Of a DNA stretch of 64,000 nucleotides, positions 47,876 through 58,749 are shown piece by piece. The translations under genes and the position numbers were made by a program. This DNA comes from Zea mays. Lineage: Eukaryota > Streptophyta > Magnoliopsida > Poales > Poaceae. A model generated the notes under the pieces. That model was not told the DNA's origin, did not search any database, and was given only the letters and a program-made list of their open reading frames with translations. The stretch is from positions 4,154,001 through 4,218,000 of the forward strand of contig NC_050102.1 of assembly GCF_902167145.1 (NCBI RefSeq), read 5' to 3'. The number at the start of each line of letters is the position of its first letter. The first letter of the stretch is position 1.

Positions 47876-50800
47876 TTAGCAAAAGAAATTCCTAGAATCA
47901 AGAATATTGAGCTCATGCCTAAGTTTGGTAAAAGTTTGTTCATCAAGAGGCTTGGTAAAGATATCGGCTAATTGATCTTTAGTATTAATGTATGCAATCT
48001 CGATATCTCCCTTTTGTTGGTGATCCCTATGAAAATGATACCGAATGGCTATGTGCTTAGTGCGGCTATGCTCGACGGGATTGTCGGCCATTTTAATTGC
48101 ACTCTCATTATCACATAGCAAAGGGACTTTGGTTAATTTGTAACCGTAGTCCCGCAGGGTTTGCCTCATCCAAAGCAATTGAGCGCAACAATGACCTGCG
48201 GCAATATACTCGGCTTCGGCGGTTGAAAGAGCGACCGAATTTTGTTTCTTTGAAGCCCAAGACACCAAGGATCTTCCCAAGAACTGGCAAGTCCCCGATG
48301 TGCTCTTTCTATTAATCTTACACCCTGCCCAATCGGCATCCGAATAACCAATCAAATCAAATGTGGATCCCCGAGGGTACCAAAGCCCAAACTTAGGTGT
48401 ATAAGCCAAATATCTCAAGATTCGTTTTACGGCCGTAAGGTGTGATTCCTTAGGGTCGGCTTGGAATCTTGCACACATGCAAACGGAAAGCATAATGTCC
48501 GGTCGAGATGCACATAAATAAAGCAATGAACCAATCATCGACCGGTATACCTTTTGATCCACGGACTTACCTCCCGTGTCGAGGTCGAGATGCCCATTGG
48601 TTCCCATGGGTGTCTTGATGGGCTTGGCATCCTTCATCCCAAACTTGTTTAGAATGTCTTGAGTGTACTTCGTTTGGCTAATGAAGGTGCCCTCTTGAAG
48701 TTGCTTCACTTGGAATCCTAAGAAATACTTCAACTCCCCCATCATAGACATCTCGAATTTCTGTGTCATAATCCTACTAAACTCTTCACATGTAGACTCG
48801 TTAGTAGACCCAAATATAATATCATCAACATAAATTTGGCATACAAACAAGTCATTTTTAAGAGTTTTAGTAAAGAGTGTAGGATCGGCCTTGCCGACTT
48901 TGAAGCCATTAGCAATAAGGAAATCTCTAAGGCATTCATACCATGCTCTTGGGGCTTGCTTGAGCCCATAAAGCGCCTTAGAGAGCTTATAGACATGGTT
49001 AGGATGCTCACTGTCTTCAAAGCCAGGAGGTTGCTCAACATAGACCTCTTCCTTGATTGGTCCATTGAGGAAGGCACTTTTCACGTCCATTTGATAAAGC
49101 TTAAAGCCATGGTAAGTAGCATAGGCTAATAATATGCGAATTGACTCAAGCCTAGCTACGGGTGCATAGGTTTCACCGAAATCCAAACCTTCGACTTGGG
49201 AGTATCCCTTGGCCACAAGTCGTGCTTTGTTCCTTGTCACCATACCATGCTCATCTTGCTTGTTGCGGAAAACCCATTTGGTTCCTACAACATTTTGATT
49301 AGGACGTGGAACTAAATGCCATACCTTATTTCTAGTGAAGTTGTTGAGCTCCTCTTGCATAGCCACCACCCAATCCGAATCTTGTAGTGCTTCCTCTACC
49401 CTGTGTGGCTCAATAGAGGAAACAAAAGAGTAATGTTCACAAAAATGTGCAACACGAGATCTAGTGGTTACCCCCTTATGAATGTCGCCGAGGATGGTGT
49501 CGACGGGGTGATCTCGTTGAATTGCTTGGTGGACTCTTGGGTGTGGCGGCCTTTGCTCTTCATCCTCCTTGTCTTGATCATTTGCATCTCCCCCTTGATC
49601 ATTGCCGTCATCTTGAGGTGGCTCATTTGCTTGATCTTCTACTTCATCAACTTGAGCTTCATCCTCATTTTGAGTCGGTGGAGATGCTAGCGTGGAGGAG
49701 GATGGTTGATCTTGTGCATGTGGAGGCTCTTCGGATTCCTTAGGACACACATCCCCAATGGACATGTTCCTTAGCGCTATGCATGGAGCCTGTTCTTCAC
49801 CTATCTCATCAAGATCAACTTGCTCTAATTGAGAGCCGTTAGTCTCGTCAAACACAACGTCACAAGAAACTTCAACAAGTCCTGAGGACTTGTTAAAGAC
49901 TCTATATGCCCTTGTGTTTGAGTCATATCCTAGTAAAAAGCCTTCTACAGTTTTAGGAGCAAATTTAGATTTTCTACCTCTCTTAACAAGAATAAAGCAT
50001 TTGCTACCAAAAACTCTAAAATATGAAATATTTGGCTTTTTACCGGTTAGGAGTTCATAGGATGTCTTCTTGAGGATTTGGTGTAGATACAACCGGTTGA
50101 TGGCGTAGCAAGCGGTGTTGACCGCCTCGGCCCAAAACCGATCCGAAGTCTTGTACTCATCAAGCATGGTTCTTGCCATGTCCAACAGAGTTCGATTCTT
50201 CCTCTCCACTACACCATTTTGTTGTGGAGTGTATGGAGAAGAGAACTCATGCTTGATGCCCTCCTCCTCAAGGAAGCCTTCAATTTGAGAGTTCTTGAAC
50301 TCCGTCCCGTTGTCGCTTCTAATTTTCTTGATCCTTAAGCCGAACTCATTTTGAGCCCGTCTCAAGAATCCCTTTAAGGTCTCTTGGGTTTGAGATTTTT
50401 CCTGCAAAAAGAACACCCAAGTGAAGCGAGAATAATCATCCACTATTACAAGACAATACTTACTCCCGCCGATGCTTATGTAAGCAATCGGGCCGAATAG
50501 ATCCATGTGGAGTAGTTCAAGCGGCCTGTCGGTCGTCATGATGTTCTTGTGTGGATGTTGAGTTCCAACTTGCTTCCCGGCTTGACATGCGCTACAAATC
50601 CTGTCTTTCTCAAAATGAACATTTGTTAATCCTAAAATGTGTTCTCCCTTTAGAAGCTTATGAAGATTCTTCATCCCAACATGGGCTAGTCGGCGGTGCC
50701 AGAGCCAACCCATGTTAGTCTTAGCAATTAAGCAAGTGTCGAGTTCAGCTCTATCAAAATCTACCAAGTATAGTTGACCCTCTAACACTCCCTTAAATGC

Positions 50801-51118
50801 TATTGAATCATCACTTCTTCTAAAGACAGTGACACCTACATCAGTGAATAGACAATTGTAGCCCATTTGACATAATTGAGAAACGGAAAGCAAATTGTAA
50901 TCTAAAGAATCTACAAGAAAAACATTGGAAATAGTATGGTCAGGTGATATAGCAATTTTACCCAGTCCTTTGACCAAACCTTGATTTCCATCCCCGAATG
51001 TGATAGCTCGTTGGGGATCTTGGTTTTTGTCATATGAGGAGAACATCTTTTTCTCCCCTGTCATGTGGTTTGTGCATCCGCTGTCGAGTATCCAACTTGA
51101 GCCCCCGGATGCATAAAC
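47876..51118 (-). CDS. pol: Element D Pol: protease-integrase-RT-RNase H, intact
   Basis: The frame opens at 51118 with VYASGGSSW and the protease DSG. The first ATG (51064) is already downstream of the protease active site, so Pol must be made from gag by frameshift or RNA processing. Numbering from that ATG: GAG-pre-integrase zinc site about 119-166 ([13 protein letters not shown]); integrase Asp188, Asp251 (RSDNGTEF) and Glu287 (NGVVERKN); an acidic low-complexity linker at 410-510; RT Asp660 ([10 protein letters not shown]) and YVDD 745-748; RNase H Asp909, Glu950 and Asp985; end at about 1062. This Copia order with all catalytic residues present makes it likely functional. Confidence 0.95.
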   Translation of the reverse strand, partial: VYASGGSSWILDSGCTNHMTGEKKMFSSYDKNQDPQRAITFGDGNQGLVKGLGKIAISPDHTISNVFLVDSLDYNLLSVSQLCQMGYNCLFTDVGVTVFRRSDDSIAFKGVLEGQLYLVDFDRAELDTCLIAKTNMGWLWHRRLAHVGMKNLHKLLKGEHILGLTNVHFEKDRICSACQAGKQVGTQHPHKNIMTTDRPLELLHMDLFGPIAYISIGGSKYCLVIVDDYSRFTWVFFLQEKSQTQETLKGFLRRAQNEFGLRIKKIRSDNGTEFKNSQIEGFLEEEGIKHEFSSPYTPQQNGVVERKNRTLLDMARTMLDEYKTSDRFWAEAVNTACYAINRLYLHQILKKTSYELLTGKKPNISYFRVFGSKCFILVKRGRKSKFAPKTVEGFLLGYDSNTRAYRVFNKSSGLVEVSCDVVFDETNGSQLEQVDLDEIGEEQAPCIALRNMSIGDVCPKESEEPPHAQDQPSSSTLASPPTQNEDEAQVDEVEDQANEPPQDDGNDQGGDANDQDKEDEEQRPPHPRVHQAIQRDHPVDTILGDIHKGVTTRSRVAHFCEHYSFVSSIEPHRVEEALQDSDWVVAMQEELNNFTRNKVWHLVPRPNQNVVGTKWVFRNKQDEHGMVTRNKARLVAKGYSQVEGLDFGETYAPVARLESIRILLAYATYHGFKLYQMDVKSAFLNGPIKEEVYVEQPPGFEDSEHPNHVYKLSKALYGLKQAPRAWYECLRDFLIANGFKVGKADPTLFTKTLKNDLFVCQIYVDDIIFGSTNESTCEEFSRIMTQKFEMSMMGELKYFLGFQVKQLQEGTFISQTKYTQDILNKFGMKDAKPIKTPMGTNGHLDLDTGGKSVDQKVYRSMIGSLLYLCASRPDIMLSVCMCARFQADPKESHLTAVKRILRYLAYTPKFGLWYPRGSTFDLIGYSDADWAGCKINRKSTSGTCQFLGRSLVSWASKKQNSVALSTAEAEYIAAGHCCAQLLWMRQTLRDYGYKLTKVPLLCDNESAIKMADNPVEHSRTKHIAIRYHFHRDHQQKGDIEIAYINTKDQLADIFTKPLDEQTFTKLRHELNILDSRNFFC

Positions 51119-51152
51119 CTACAAAACAATTTTAGTTCTTGACTTTAGGTAC
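51119..51152 (-). other. 34-nt GT...AG interval across the gag-pol junction (element D)
   Basis: Same sequence as 3423-3456 in element A: GTACCTAAAG...TTTTGTAG. Leaving it out would join the gag Trp codon in frame to the pol Val codon. The pol frame is +1 to gag. Confidence 0.4.
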
Positions 51153-53831
51153 CCAAACGGTTTTGGGTCCTTTGGCATTAGACACAAGAACTTTGGGTAC
51201 CCAAACACAAGTCTTGGAGCCCTTGTGTTTGCCCCCAACAAACTTGGCAACTACCTTGCCGGATTTGTTAGTAAGCACATATGATGCATCAAAAGTTTTG
51301 AATGAAATAGCATGATCATTTGATGCAATAGGAGTTTTCTTTCTAGGCAACTTGGCACGGGTTGGTTGCCTAGAACTAGATGTCTCACCCTTATACATAA
51401 AAGCATGATTAGGGCCAGAGTGAGACTTCCTAGAATGAATTTTCCTAATTTTGTCCTCGGGATAACCGGCAGGGTATAAAATGTAACCCTCGTTATCCTG
51501 AGGCATGGGAGCCTTGCCCTTAACAAAATTTGACAATCTTTTAGGAGGGGCACTAATTTTGACATTGTCTCCCCTTTGGTAGCCAATGCCATCCTTAATG
51601 CCAGGGCGTCTCCCATTATAGAGCATACTTCTAGCAAATTTAAATTTTTCATTTTCTAAGTTATGCTCGGCAATTTTAGCATCTAATATCGCTATATGAT
51701 CATTTTGTTGTTTAATTAAAGCCATGTGATCATGAATAGCATTGATATCAACATCTCTACATCTAGTACAAATAGAAACATGCTCAACACTAAATGTAGA
51801 GGGTTTGCATGAATTAAGTTCAACGATCTTAGCACGCAAGATATCATTATGATCTCTAAGATCGGAAATTGTAACATTGCAAACATCTAGTTCTTTAGCC
51901 TTAGCAATTAAATTTTCATTTTCTACTCTAAGGCTAGCAAGAGAAATGTTTAATTCTTCAATCTTAGCAAGCAAATCATTATTATCATTTCTAAGATTGG
52001 GAATTGAAACATTACAAACATGTGAATCAACCTTAGCAATTAATTTAGCATTTTCATTTCTAAGGTTGGCAATAGTGTCATGGCATATGCTTAGCTCACT
52101 AGATAATTTGTCACATTTTTCTACCTCTAGAGCATAAGCATTTTTAACCTTAACATGTTTCTTGTTTTCTTTAATTAGAAAATCCTCTTGGGAATCCAAA
52201 AGGTCATCTTTTTCATGAATAGCACTAATCAATTCATTTAACTTTTCTTTTTGTTCCATGTTAAGGTTGGCAAAAAGAACGCGCAAGTTATCCTCTTCAT
52301 TGCTAGCATCATCCTCATCACTAGAGGTTTCATATTTAGTAGATGATCTTGATTTTACCTTCTTATTTTTGCCGTCCTTTGCCATGAGGCACTTGTGGCC
52401 AACGTTGGGGAAGAGGAGTCCTTTGGTGACGGCGATGTTGGCGGCGTCCTCGTCGGAGGAGGAGTCGGTGGAGCTCTCGTCCGAGTCCCATTCCCGGCAA
52501 ACATGGGCATCGCCGCCCTTCTTCTTGTAGTACCTCTTCTTTTCTCTCCTCTTTCCCTTCTTGTCGTCGCCCCTGTCACTGTCACTAGATATAGGACATT
52601 TTGCAATGAAATGACCGGGCTTACCACACTTGTAGCAAACCTTCTTGGAACGGGATTTGTAATCCTTCCCCTTCCGTTGCTTGAGGATTTGGCGAAAGCT
52701 TTTGATGATTAAAGCCATTTCCTCATTGTCGAGCTTGGAGGCATCAATTGGTTGTCTACTCGATGTAGACTCCTCCTTCTTCTCCTCCGTCGCCTTGAAT
52801 GCCACCGGTTGTGCTTCGGGCGTGGACGATTCATCAAGCTCGTTGATCTTCTTTGAGCCCTTGATCATACATTCAAAGCTCACAAAATTCCCGATAACTT
52901 CCTCGGGGGTCATTTGAGTATATCTAGGATTACCACGAATTAATTGAACTTGAGTGGGGTTAAGGAAAATGAGTGATCTAAGAATGACCTTAACCACCTC
53001 GTGGTCATCCCATTTCTTGCTCCCGAGGTTCCGCACTTGGTTCACCAGAGTCTTGAGCCGGTTGTACATGTCTTGTGGCTCTTCCCCTTGGCGAAGTCGA
53101 AAGCGACCGAGCTCCCCCTCGATCGTTTCCCGCTTGGTGATCTTTGTTAGTTCATCACCCTCGTGCGCGGTCTTGAGGAGGTCCCAAATTTCCTTTGCAC
53201 TCTTCAACCCTTGCACCTTGTTGTACTCCTCTCTATTTAGAGAGGCCAAGAGTATGGTTGTGGCTTGGGAGTTGAAGTGCTCGATTTGGGCCACCTCGTC
53301 CTCATCGTAATCCTCATCCCCTATTGATGGTACCTGTGCTCCAAACTCAACAACATTCCATATACTTTTGTGGAGTGAGGTTAGATGAAATTTCATTAAA
53401 TCACTCCACCTAGCATAATCTTCACCGTCAAAGGTTGGCGGTTTGCCTAATGGAACGGAAAGTAATGGAGTATGTCTAGATGTACGAGGATAGTGTAAGG
53501 GGATCTTACTAAACTTCTTACGCTCTTGGCGTTTAGAAGTTACGAAGGGCGCATCGGAGTCGGAGGTCGATGTTGTAGAAGTGTCGGTCTCGTAGTAGAC
53601 CACTTTCCTCATCCTCTTGTGCTTGTCGCCTTTCCGATGCGACTTGTGAGAAGAAGATTTTTCCTTCTTCTCTTTGTGGTGAGAAGAGGAAGATCTTTTC
53701 TCCTTCCGTTTGGAGGAGTCCTTCTTCTTCTCCTTCCTCTTGGTGCGGGACTCTTCCGATGAAGTGCTCCCGTGGCTTGTAGTGGGCTTTTCGCCGGTCT
53801 CCATCTCCTTCTTGGCGTGATCTCCCGACAT
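51132..53831 (-). CDS. gag: Element D Gag (899 aa), intact
   Basis: ATG at 53831 (MSGDH), 35 bases after the primer binding site. Residues 1-80 are Lys/Ser/Glu-rich. The gag core includes LGKPPTFDGEDYARW near 130. A zinc knuckle CYKCGKPGHFIAKCP lies near 400, followed by acidic Ser-rich blocks and a long C-terminal coiled coil with repeated NLRNEN/SLRVEN-like units. Ends WVPKVKN. Nearly twice the length of ordinary Copia Gags, as is usual for Sireviruses. No lesions. Confidence 0.95.
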   Translation of the reverse strand: MSGDHAKKEMETGEKPTTSHGSTSSEESRTKRKEKKKDSSKRKEKRSSSSHHKEKKEKSSSHKSHRKGDKHKRMRKVVYYETDTSTTSTSDSDAPFVTSKRQERKKFSKIPLHYPRTSRHTPLLSVPLGKPPTFDGEDYARWSDLMKFHLTSLHKSIWNVVEFGAQVPSIGDEDYDEDEVAQIEHFNSQATTILLASLNREEYNKVQGLKSAKEIWDLLKTAHEGDELTKITKRETIEGELGRFRLRQGEEPQDMYNRLKTLVNQVRNLGSKKWDDHEVVKVILRSLIFLNPTQVQLIRGNPRYTQMTPEEVIGNFVSFECMIKGSKKINELDESSTPEAQPVAFKATEEKKEESTSSRQPIDASKLDNEEMALIIKSFRQILKQRKGKDYKSRSKKVCYKCGKPGHFIAKCPISSDSDRGDDKKGKRREKKRYYKKKGGDAHVCREWDSDESSTDSSSDEDAANIAVTKGLLFPNVGHKCLMAKDGKNKKVKSRSSTKYETSSDEDDASNEEDNLRVLFANLNMEQKEKLNELISAIHEKDDLLDSQEDFLIKENKKHVKVKNAYALEVEKCDKLSSELSICHDTIANLRNENAKLIAKVDSHVCNVSIPNLRNDNNDLLAKIEELNISLASLRVENENLIAKAKELDVCNVTISDLRDHNDILRAKIVELNSCKPSTFSVEHVSICTRCRDVDINAIHDHMALIKQQNDHIAILDAKIAEHNLENEKFKFARSMLYNGRRPGIKDGIGYQRGDNVKISAPPKRLSNFVKGKAPMPQDNEGYILYPAGYPEDKIRKIHSRKSHSGPNHAFMYKGETSSSRQPTRAKLPRKKTPIASNDHAISFKTFDASYVLTNKSGKVVAKFVGGKHKGSKTCVWVPKVLVSNAKGPKTVWVPKVKN

Positions 53832-53865
53832 CACTTCGAGCGGTTAGGCTCTAATGAAGTATCGG

Positions 53866-53877
53866 GCTCCGATACCA
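53866..53877 (-). other. Primer binding site, initiator-tRNA-Met type (element D)
   Basis: TGGTATCGGAGC on the minus strand, two bases inside the 5' LTR at 53880; one base from the usual site. Confidence 0.83.
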
Positions 53878-53879
53878 AT

Positions 53880-55169
53880 TGATAGTCGCCTAGAGGGGGG
53901 GGTGAATAGGGCGAAACTGAAATTCTCAAAATAATCACAACTACAAGCCGGGTTAGCGTTACAAATATAATCGAGTCCACGAGAGAGGGCGAAAAACAAA
54001 TCGCAAGCAAATAGTAAAGTGAGACACGCGGATTTGTTTTACCGAGGTTCGGTTCTCTCAAACCTACTCCCCGTTGAGGAGGCCACAAAGGCCGGGTCTC
54101 TTTCAACCCTTCCCTCTCTCAAACGGTCCCTTGGACCGAGTGAGCTTCTCTTCTCAAATCACTTGGGAATCAAACTTCCCGCAAGGGCCACCACACGATT
54201 GGTGCCTCTTGCCTCAATTACAAGTGAGTGTTTGATCACAAGAAAGAATGCGAAAGAAAAGAAGCGATCCAAGCGCAAGAGCTCAAATGAACACTACAAA
54301 TCACTCTCTCTAGTCACTAGGGCTTTGTGTGGAGTTGGGAGAGGATTTGATCTCTTTTTTTGGTGTGCTTTGCAATGAATGCTAGCTCTTGTATAGTGGT
54401 TGGAAGCTGGAAACTTGGATGCAATGAATGGTGGGGTGGTTGGGGTATTTATAGCCCCAACCACCAAAAGTGGCCGTTGGGAGGCTGTCTGTTCGATGGC
54501 GCACCGGACAGTCCGGTGCCCCCGCCACGTCATCAGTGCCGTTGGACATTGATCGTTGGAGTTCTGACTTCTGGGCCCGCCCTGATGTCCGGTGGCGCAC
54601 CGGACATGCACTGTAGAGTGTCCGGTGCGCCTGCTCCCGCGTGCCTGACGACTGCGCGCTTCTGTCGCGCATTAAATGCGCCTGCAGGTGACCGTTGGCG
54701 CGAAGTAGTCGTTGCCCCGAGGTTGCACCGGACAGTCCGGTGTACACCGGACAGTCCGGTGAATTTTAGCGGAGCAGCAGAAGTGAAAACCCGAGGCTGG
54801 CGAGTTCCGGAGGCCGCCCTTCCTTGGAGCACCGGACATGTCCGGTGTACACCGGACAGTCCGGTGAATTATAGCGGAGTTGCCCCTGGAAATTCCCGAA
54901 GGTGAGCAGTTCGGAGTTGGAGTCCTCTGGTGCACCGGACACTGTCCGGTGTACACCAGACAGTCCGGTGCCCCCAGACCAGAGGTGCCTTCGGTTGCCT
55001 TTAGCTCTCTATTTGAACCCAACTTTGGTCCTTTTAATTGGCTTGATGTGAACCTTTGACACCTGTATAACTTATTAACTAGAGCAAACTAGTTAGTCCA
55101 AAGATTTGTGTTGGGCAATTCAACCACCAAAATTATATAGGAACTAGGTGTAAGCCTAATTCCCTTTCA
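53880..55169 (-). repeat. Element D 5' LTR (1290 bp)
   Basis: Partner of 45768-47076. It has one palindrome fewer near 54500, one more near 54726-54760 and one fewer near 54930. The G run at the start is slightly longer. Confidence 0.95.
54446..54453 (-). promoter_or_regulatory. TATA box of element D 5' LTR
   Basis: TATAAATA on the minus strand, in the same context as element A. Confidence 0.6.
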
Positions 55170-56290
55170 CTCCCAAATACAGGAAAATACGATACATTTG
55201 GTTTGTTACCGGTTAGCAGCTCATACGATGTCTTCTTGAGGAGGCGATGAAGGTAGACCCTGTTAATGGCGTGGCAAGCCGTGTTCACAGCTTCCGACCA
55301 AAAACGCTCGGGGGTCTTGAATTCTCCATGCATCGTCCTCGCCATGTCGATTAGCGTCCTGTTCTTCCTCTCTACTACACCATTTTGTTGTGGTGTGTAG
55401 GGAGTGGAGAACTCGTGCTTGATCCCTTCCTCCTCAAGGAACTCCTCCACTTGAAGGTTCTTGAACTCGGACCCGTTGTCGCTCCTTATCTTCTTCACTT
55501 TGAGCTCAAACTCATTTTGAGCTCTCCTGAGGAAGCGCTTGAGGGTCCCTTGGGTTTCAGACTTATCCTGCAAAAAGAACACCCAAGTGAAGCGGGAAAA
55601 GTCATCAACAATAACTAAACCATACTTACTTCCTCCTATGCTTAGATAGGCGACGGGTCCGAAGAGGTCCAGATGTAGCAGCTCCAGGGGTCTTGATGTG
55701 GTCATCACATTCTTGCTGTGATGCGCTCCTCCCACCTGTTTACCTGCCTGACAAGCTGCACAAGGTCTATCTTTTTCGAATTGTACGTTAGTCAAACCTA
55801 TCACGTGTTCTCCCTTTAGAAGTTTGTGGAGGTTCTTCATCCCCACATGTGCTAAGCGGCGATGCCACAACCAGCCCATGCAAGTCTTAGCCATTAAGCA
55901 TGCATCTAGACCGGCCTCTTCTTTTGCAAAATCAACTAAGTAAAGTTTGCCGTCTAGTACACCCTTAAAAGCTAGTGAACCATCACTTCTTCTAAAGACA
56001 GACACATCTACATTTGTAAATAGACAATTATATCCCATATTGCATAGTTGACTAACAGATAGCAAATTGTAACCAAGAGACTCAACTAAAAACACATTGG
56101 AGATAGAGTGCTCATTAGAAATTGCAATTTTACCTAACCCTTTTACCTTGCCTTGATTCCCATCACCGAATATAATTGAATCTTGGGAATCCTTATTCTT
56201 GACGTAGGAGGTGAACATCTTCTTCTCCCCCGTCATATGGTTTGTGCATCCGCTGTCGATAATCCAGCTTGAACCCCCGGATGCATAAAC
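55170..56290 (-). pseudogene. pol: Element C pol, 5' part (protease and integrase)
   Basis: Opens with [14 protein letters not shown] at the gag-pol junction, the protease active site. A GAG-pre-integrase zinc site and the complete integrase triad ([22 protein letters not shown]) follow. It is cut after SYFPVFGS by element D. The same frame continues at 45767. No stops. It could make protease plus integrase ending in a short LTR-encoded tail. Confidence 0.92.
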
Positions 56291-56324
56291 CTGCAAGGCA
56301 AATTTAGGCTTGGGTCTTAGGTAC
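56291..56324 (-). other. 34-nt GT...AG interval across the gag-pol junction (element C)
   Basis: GTACCTAAGACCC...GCCTTGCAG, followed by GTTTATGCATC. The sequence between the ends differs from the Opie-like copies, but length and end motifs are the same. Confidence 0.4.
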
Positions 56325-58700
56325 CCAACTCATGTTGGGTCCTACAAGGTTAGTGCAAATATCCTTAGGGACCCAAATGCAAGTTTTGTCTCCCTTGCAT
56401 TTTGCCCCTAACTTCCTAGCAACTATTTTCCTATCCTTTCTACAAATAACAAAGGAAGCATTTAAAGCACAATAAATTGTAGAAGGTTCATTCACTACTT
56501 TCCTAGGAGCATGAATAATATTCTTTCTAGGCACATGATGAATAGCATTTCTCCTAGACATATTTCTACCATGCATATAGGAAGAACTAGAAGCAAACAT
56601 GGCATGAGAGTCAAAATCATCATAAGCATTATAACTCCTAAAAGTATTTCTAGTTTGTCTCCTATCATGGTACATAAAGGCATGGTTCTTTTGCACACTA
56701 CTAGCCATAGGGGCCTTCCCTTTCTCCTTGGCGGAGATGGGAGCCTTATGGCTTGTCAAGTTCTTGGCTTCCTTCTTGTAGCCAAGACCATCCTTAATTG
56801 AGGGGTGTCTACCAATTGTGTAGGCATCCCTTGCAAATTTTAGCTTATCAAAATTACTCTTGCTAGTCTTAAGTTGAGCATTAAGACTAGCCAATTCATC
56901 ATTAAGTTTGGAAATTGAAACTAGGTGTTCACTACAAGCATCAATGTCAAAATCTTTACACCTATTGCAAGTTTCAACAATTTCAACACAAGATGTTGAT
57001 TTACTAGCTATTTCTAACTTAGCATTCAAATCATCATTAACACTTTTTAATTTAGAGATGGATTCATGACAAGTAGATAATTCACTAGAGAGCATTTCAT
57101 TCCTTTTAATTTCTAGAGCAAGAGAATTTTGTGCACTAACAAATTTATCATGCTCCTCATATAAAAGATCCTCTTGTTTTTCTAGTAATCTATTCTTGTC
57201 ATTCAAAGCATCAATCAACTCATTAATCTTATTAATTTTAGATCTATCTAATCCCTTGAATAAGCATGAGTAATCTATCTCATCATCATCACTAGACTCA
57301 TCCTCACTTGAAGAAGCATAAGTACTAGTATCATGAGTGCTTACTTTCTTTTCCCTTGCCATGAGGCAAGTGTGACGCTCGTTGGGGAAGAGGGATGACT
57401 TGTTGAAGGCGGTGGCGGCGAGTCCTTCATTGTCGGAGTCGGAGGAGGAGCAATCCGAATCCCACTCCTTTCCGATATGTGCCTCGCCCTTGGCCTTCTT
57501 ATAATGCTTCTTCTTCTCCCTTTTGTTCCCCTTTTCCTGGTCACTTTCATTATCGGGACAGTTAGCAATGAAATGACCAATCTTACCACATTTGAAGCAC
57601 GAGCGCTTCTCCTTTGTCTTGGTCTTGCTTGGTTGTCCCTTGCGACCTTTAAGCGCCGTCTTGAAGCGCTTAATGATGAGGGCCATCTCCTCATTATTTA
57701 GCCCGGCCGCCTCAACTTGCGCCACCTTGCTCGGTAGCGCCTCCTTGCTCCTTGTTGCCTTGAGAGCAGTGGGTTGAGGCTCATGAATAGGACCGTTCAA
57801 CGCGTCGTCCACATATCTTGCCTCCTTGATCATCATTCGCCCGCTTACGAACTTCCCCAGAACTTCTTCGGGCGACATCTTGGTGTACCTAGGATTTTCA
57901 CGAATATTGTTCACCAAATGAGGATCAAGAACGGTAAAGGACCTTAGCATTAGGCGGACGACGTCGTGATCCGTCCATTGCGTGCTTCCGTAGCTCCTTA
58001 TTTTGTTGATAAGGGTCTTGAGCCGGTTGTATGTTTGAGTTGGCTCCTCGCCCCTTATCATTGCGAACCGTCCAAGCTCGCCCTCCACCAACTCCATTTT
58101 GGTGAGCAAGGTGACATCATTCCCCTCATGAGAGATCTTGAGGGTGTCCCAGATCTGCTTGGCATTGTCCAAGCCGCTCACCTTATGGTACTCGTCCCTG
58201 CACAAGGAGGCTAGCAACACAGTGGTAGCTTGTGCATTTTTATGAATCTGTTCATTAATAAACATGGGACTATCCGTACTATCAAAGTGCATTCCACTTT
58301 CTACAATCTCCCATATGCTAGGATGGAGAGAGAACAAGTGACTACGCATTTTGTGACTCCAAAATCCGTAGTCCTCTCCATCAAAATGAGGAGGTTTACC
58401 CAGTGGAAGAGATAATAAATGAGCATTAGTACTTTGAGGAATACGAGAGTAATCAAAAGAAAAGTTCGAATTAACCGGTTTCTTTCTCTCGTATTCGTTG
58501 TGGTCGTCGTCCTTTTGGGAGGAAGTAGACTCATCGCTGTCGTAGTAGACGATCTCCTTGATGCGTCTTGTCTTCTTATTCTTCCCATCTTTGCGTCTGT
58601 GGCCCGAGCCTGAGTCGTTGGACTTGTCATCCCTTGGCTCGTTGACGAAGGACTCCTTCTCCTTGTCGTTGATCACGATTCCCTTCCCTTTAGGATCCAT
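56304..58700 (-). CDS. gag: Element C Gag (798 aa), intact
   Basis: ATG at 58700 (MDPKGKGIV). Charged N-terminus, gag core around LGKPPHFDGEDYGFW, zinc knuckle CFKCGKIGHFIANCP, Ser/Asp-rich acidic block, long coiled coil, end WVPKTQA. No stops or frameshifts. Same family as element B's broken gag and distantly related to D's gag. Likely functional as a structural protein although its own pol is split. Confidence 0.94.
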   Translation of the reverse strand: MDPKGKGIVINDKEKESFVNEPRDDKSNDSGSGHRRKDGKNKKTRRIKEIVYYDSDESTSSQKDDDHNEYERKKPVNSNFSFDYSRIPQSTNAHLLSLPLGKPPHFDGEDYGFWSHKMRSHLFSLHPSIWEIVESGMHFDSTDSPMFINEQIHKNAQATTVLLASLCRDEYHKVSGLDNAKQIWDTLKISHEGNDVTLLTKMELVEGELGRFAMIRGEEPTQTYNRLKTLINKIRSYGSTQWTDHDVVRLMLRSFTVLDPHLVNNIRENPRYTKMSPEEVLGKFVSGRMMIKEARYVDDALNGPIHEPQPTALKATRSKEALPSKVAQVEAAGLNNEEMALIIKRFKTALKGRKGQPSKTKTKEKRSCFKCGKIGHFIANCPDNESDQEKGNKREKKKHYKKAKGEAHIGKEWDSDCSSSDSDNEGLAATAFNKSSLFPNERHTCLMAREKKVSTHDTSTYASSSEDESSDDDEIDYSCLFKGLDRSKINKINELIDALNDKNRLLEKQEDLLYEEHDKFVSAQNSLALEIKRNEMLSSELSTCHESISKLKSVNDDLNAKLEIASKSTSCVEIVETCNRCKDFDIDACSEHLVSISKLNDELASLNAQLKTSKSNFDKLKFARDAYTIGRHPSIKDGLGYKKEAKNLTSHKAPISAKEKGKAPMASSVQKNHAFMYHDRRQTRNTFRSYNAYDDFDSHAMFASSSSYMHGRNMSRRNAIHHVPRKNIIHAPRKVVNEPSTIYCALNASFVICRKDRKIVARKLGAKCKGDKTCIWVPKDICTNLVGPNMSWVPKTQA

Positions 58701-58735
58701 CTCTTCGGGCGGTTAGTCCCTTTGTGAAGAGAACG

Positions 58736-58747
58736 ACTCTGATACCA
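58736..58747 (-). other. Primer binding site, initiator-tRNA-Met type (element C)
   Basis: TGGTATCAGAGT on the minus strand, two bases inside the LTR boundary at 58750. Confidence 0.84.
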
Positions 58748-58749
58748 AT

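Larger units (their letters stand above)
45768..55169 (-). mobile_element. Element D: Opie-like Sirevirus, full length, open gag and pol, nested in C
   Basis: 9402 bp. LTRs lie at 45768-47076 (3') and 53880-55169 (5'), and the duplication CTCCC lies at 45763-45767 and 55170-55174. gag (899 aa) and pol (over 1070 aa) have no stops and all catalytic motifs. The LTRs show about eight point differences by eye, plus whole-unit palindrome differences. It is the youngest Copia insertion here and a candidate autonomous copy. It is the same family as the broken element A. Confidence 0.96.
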
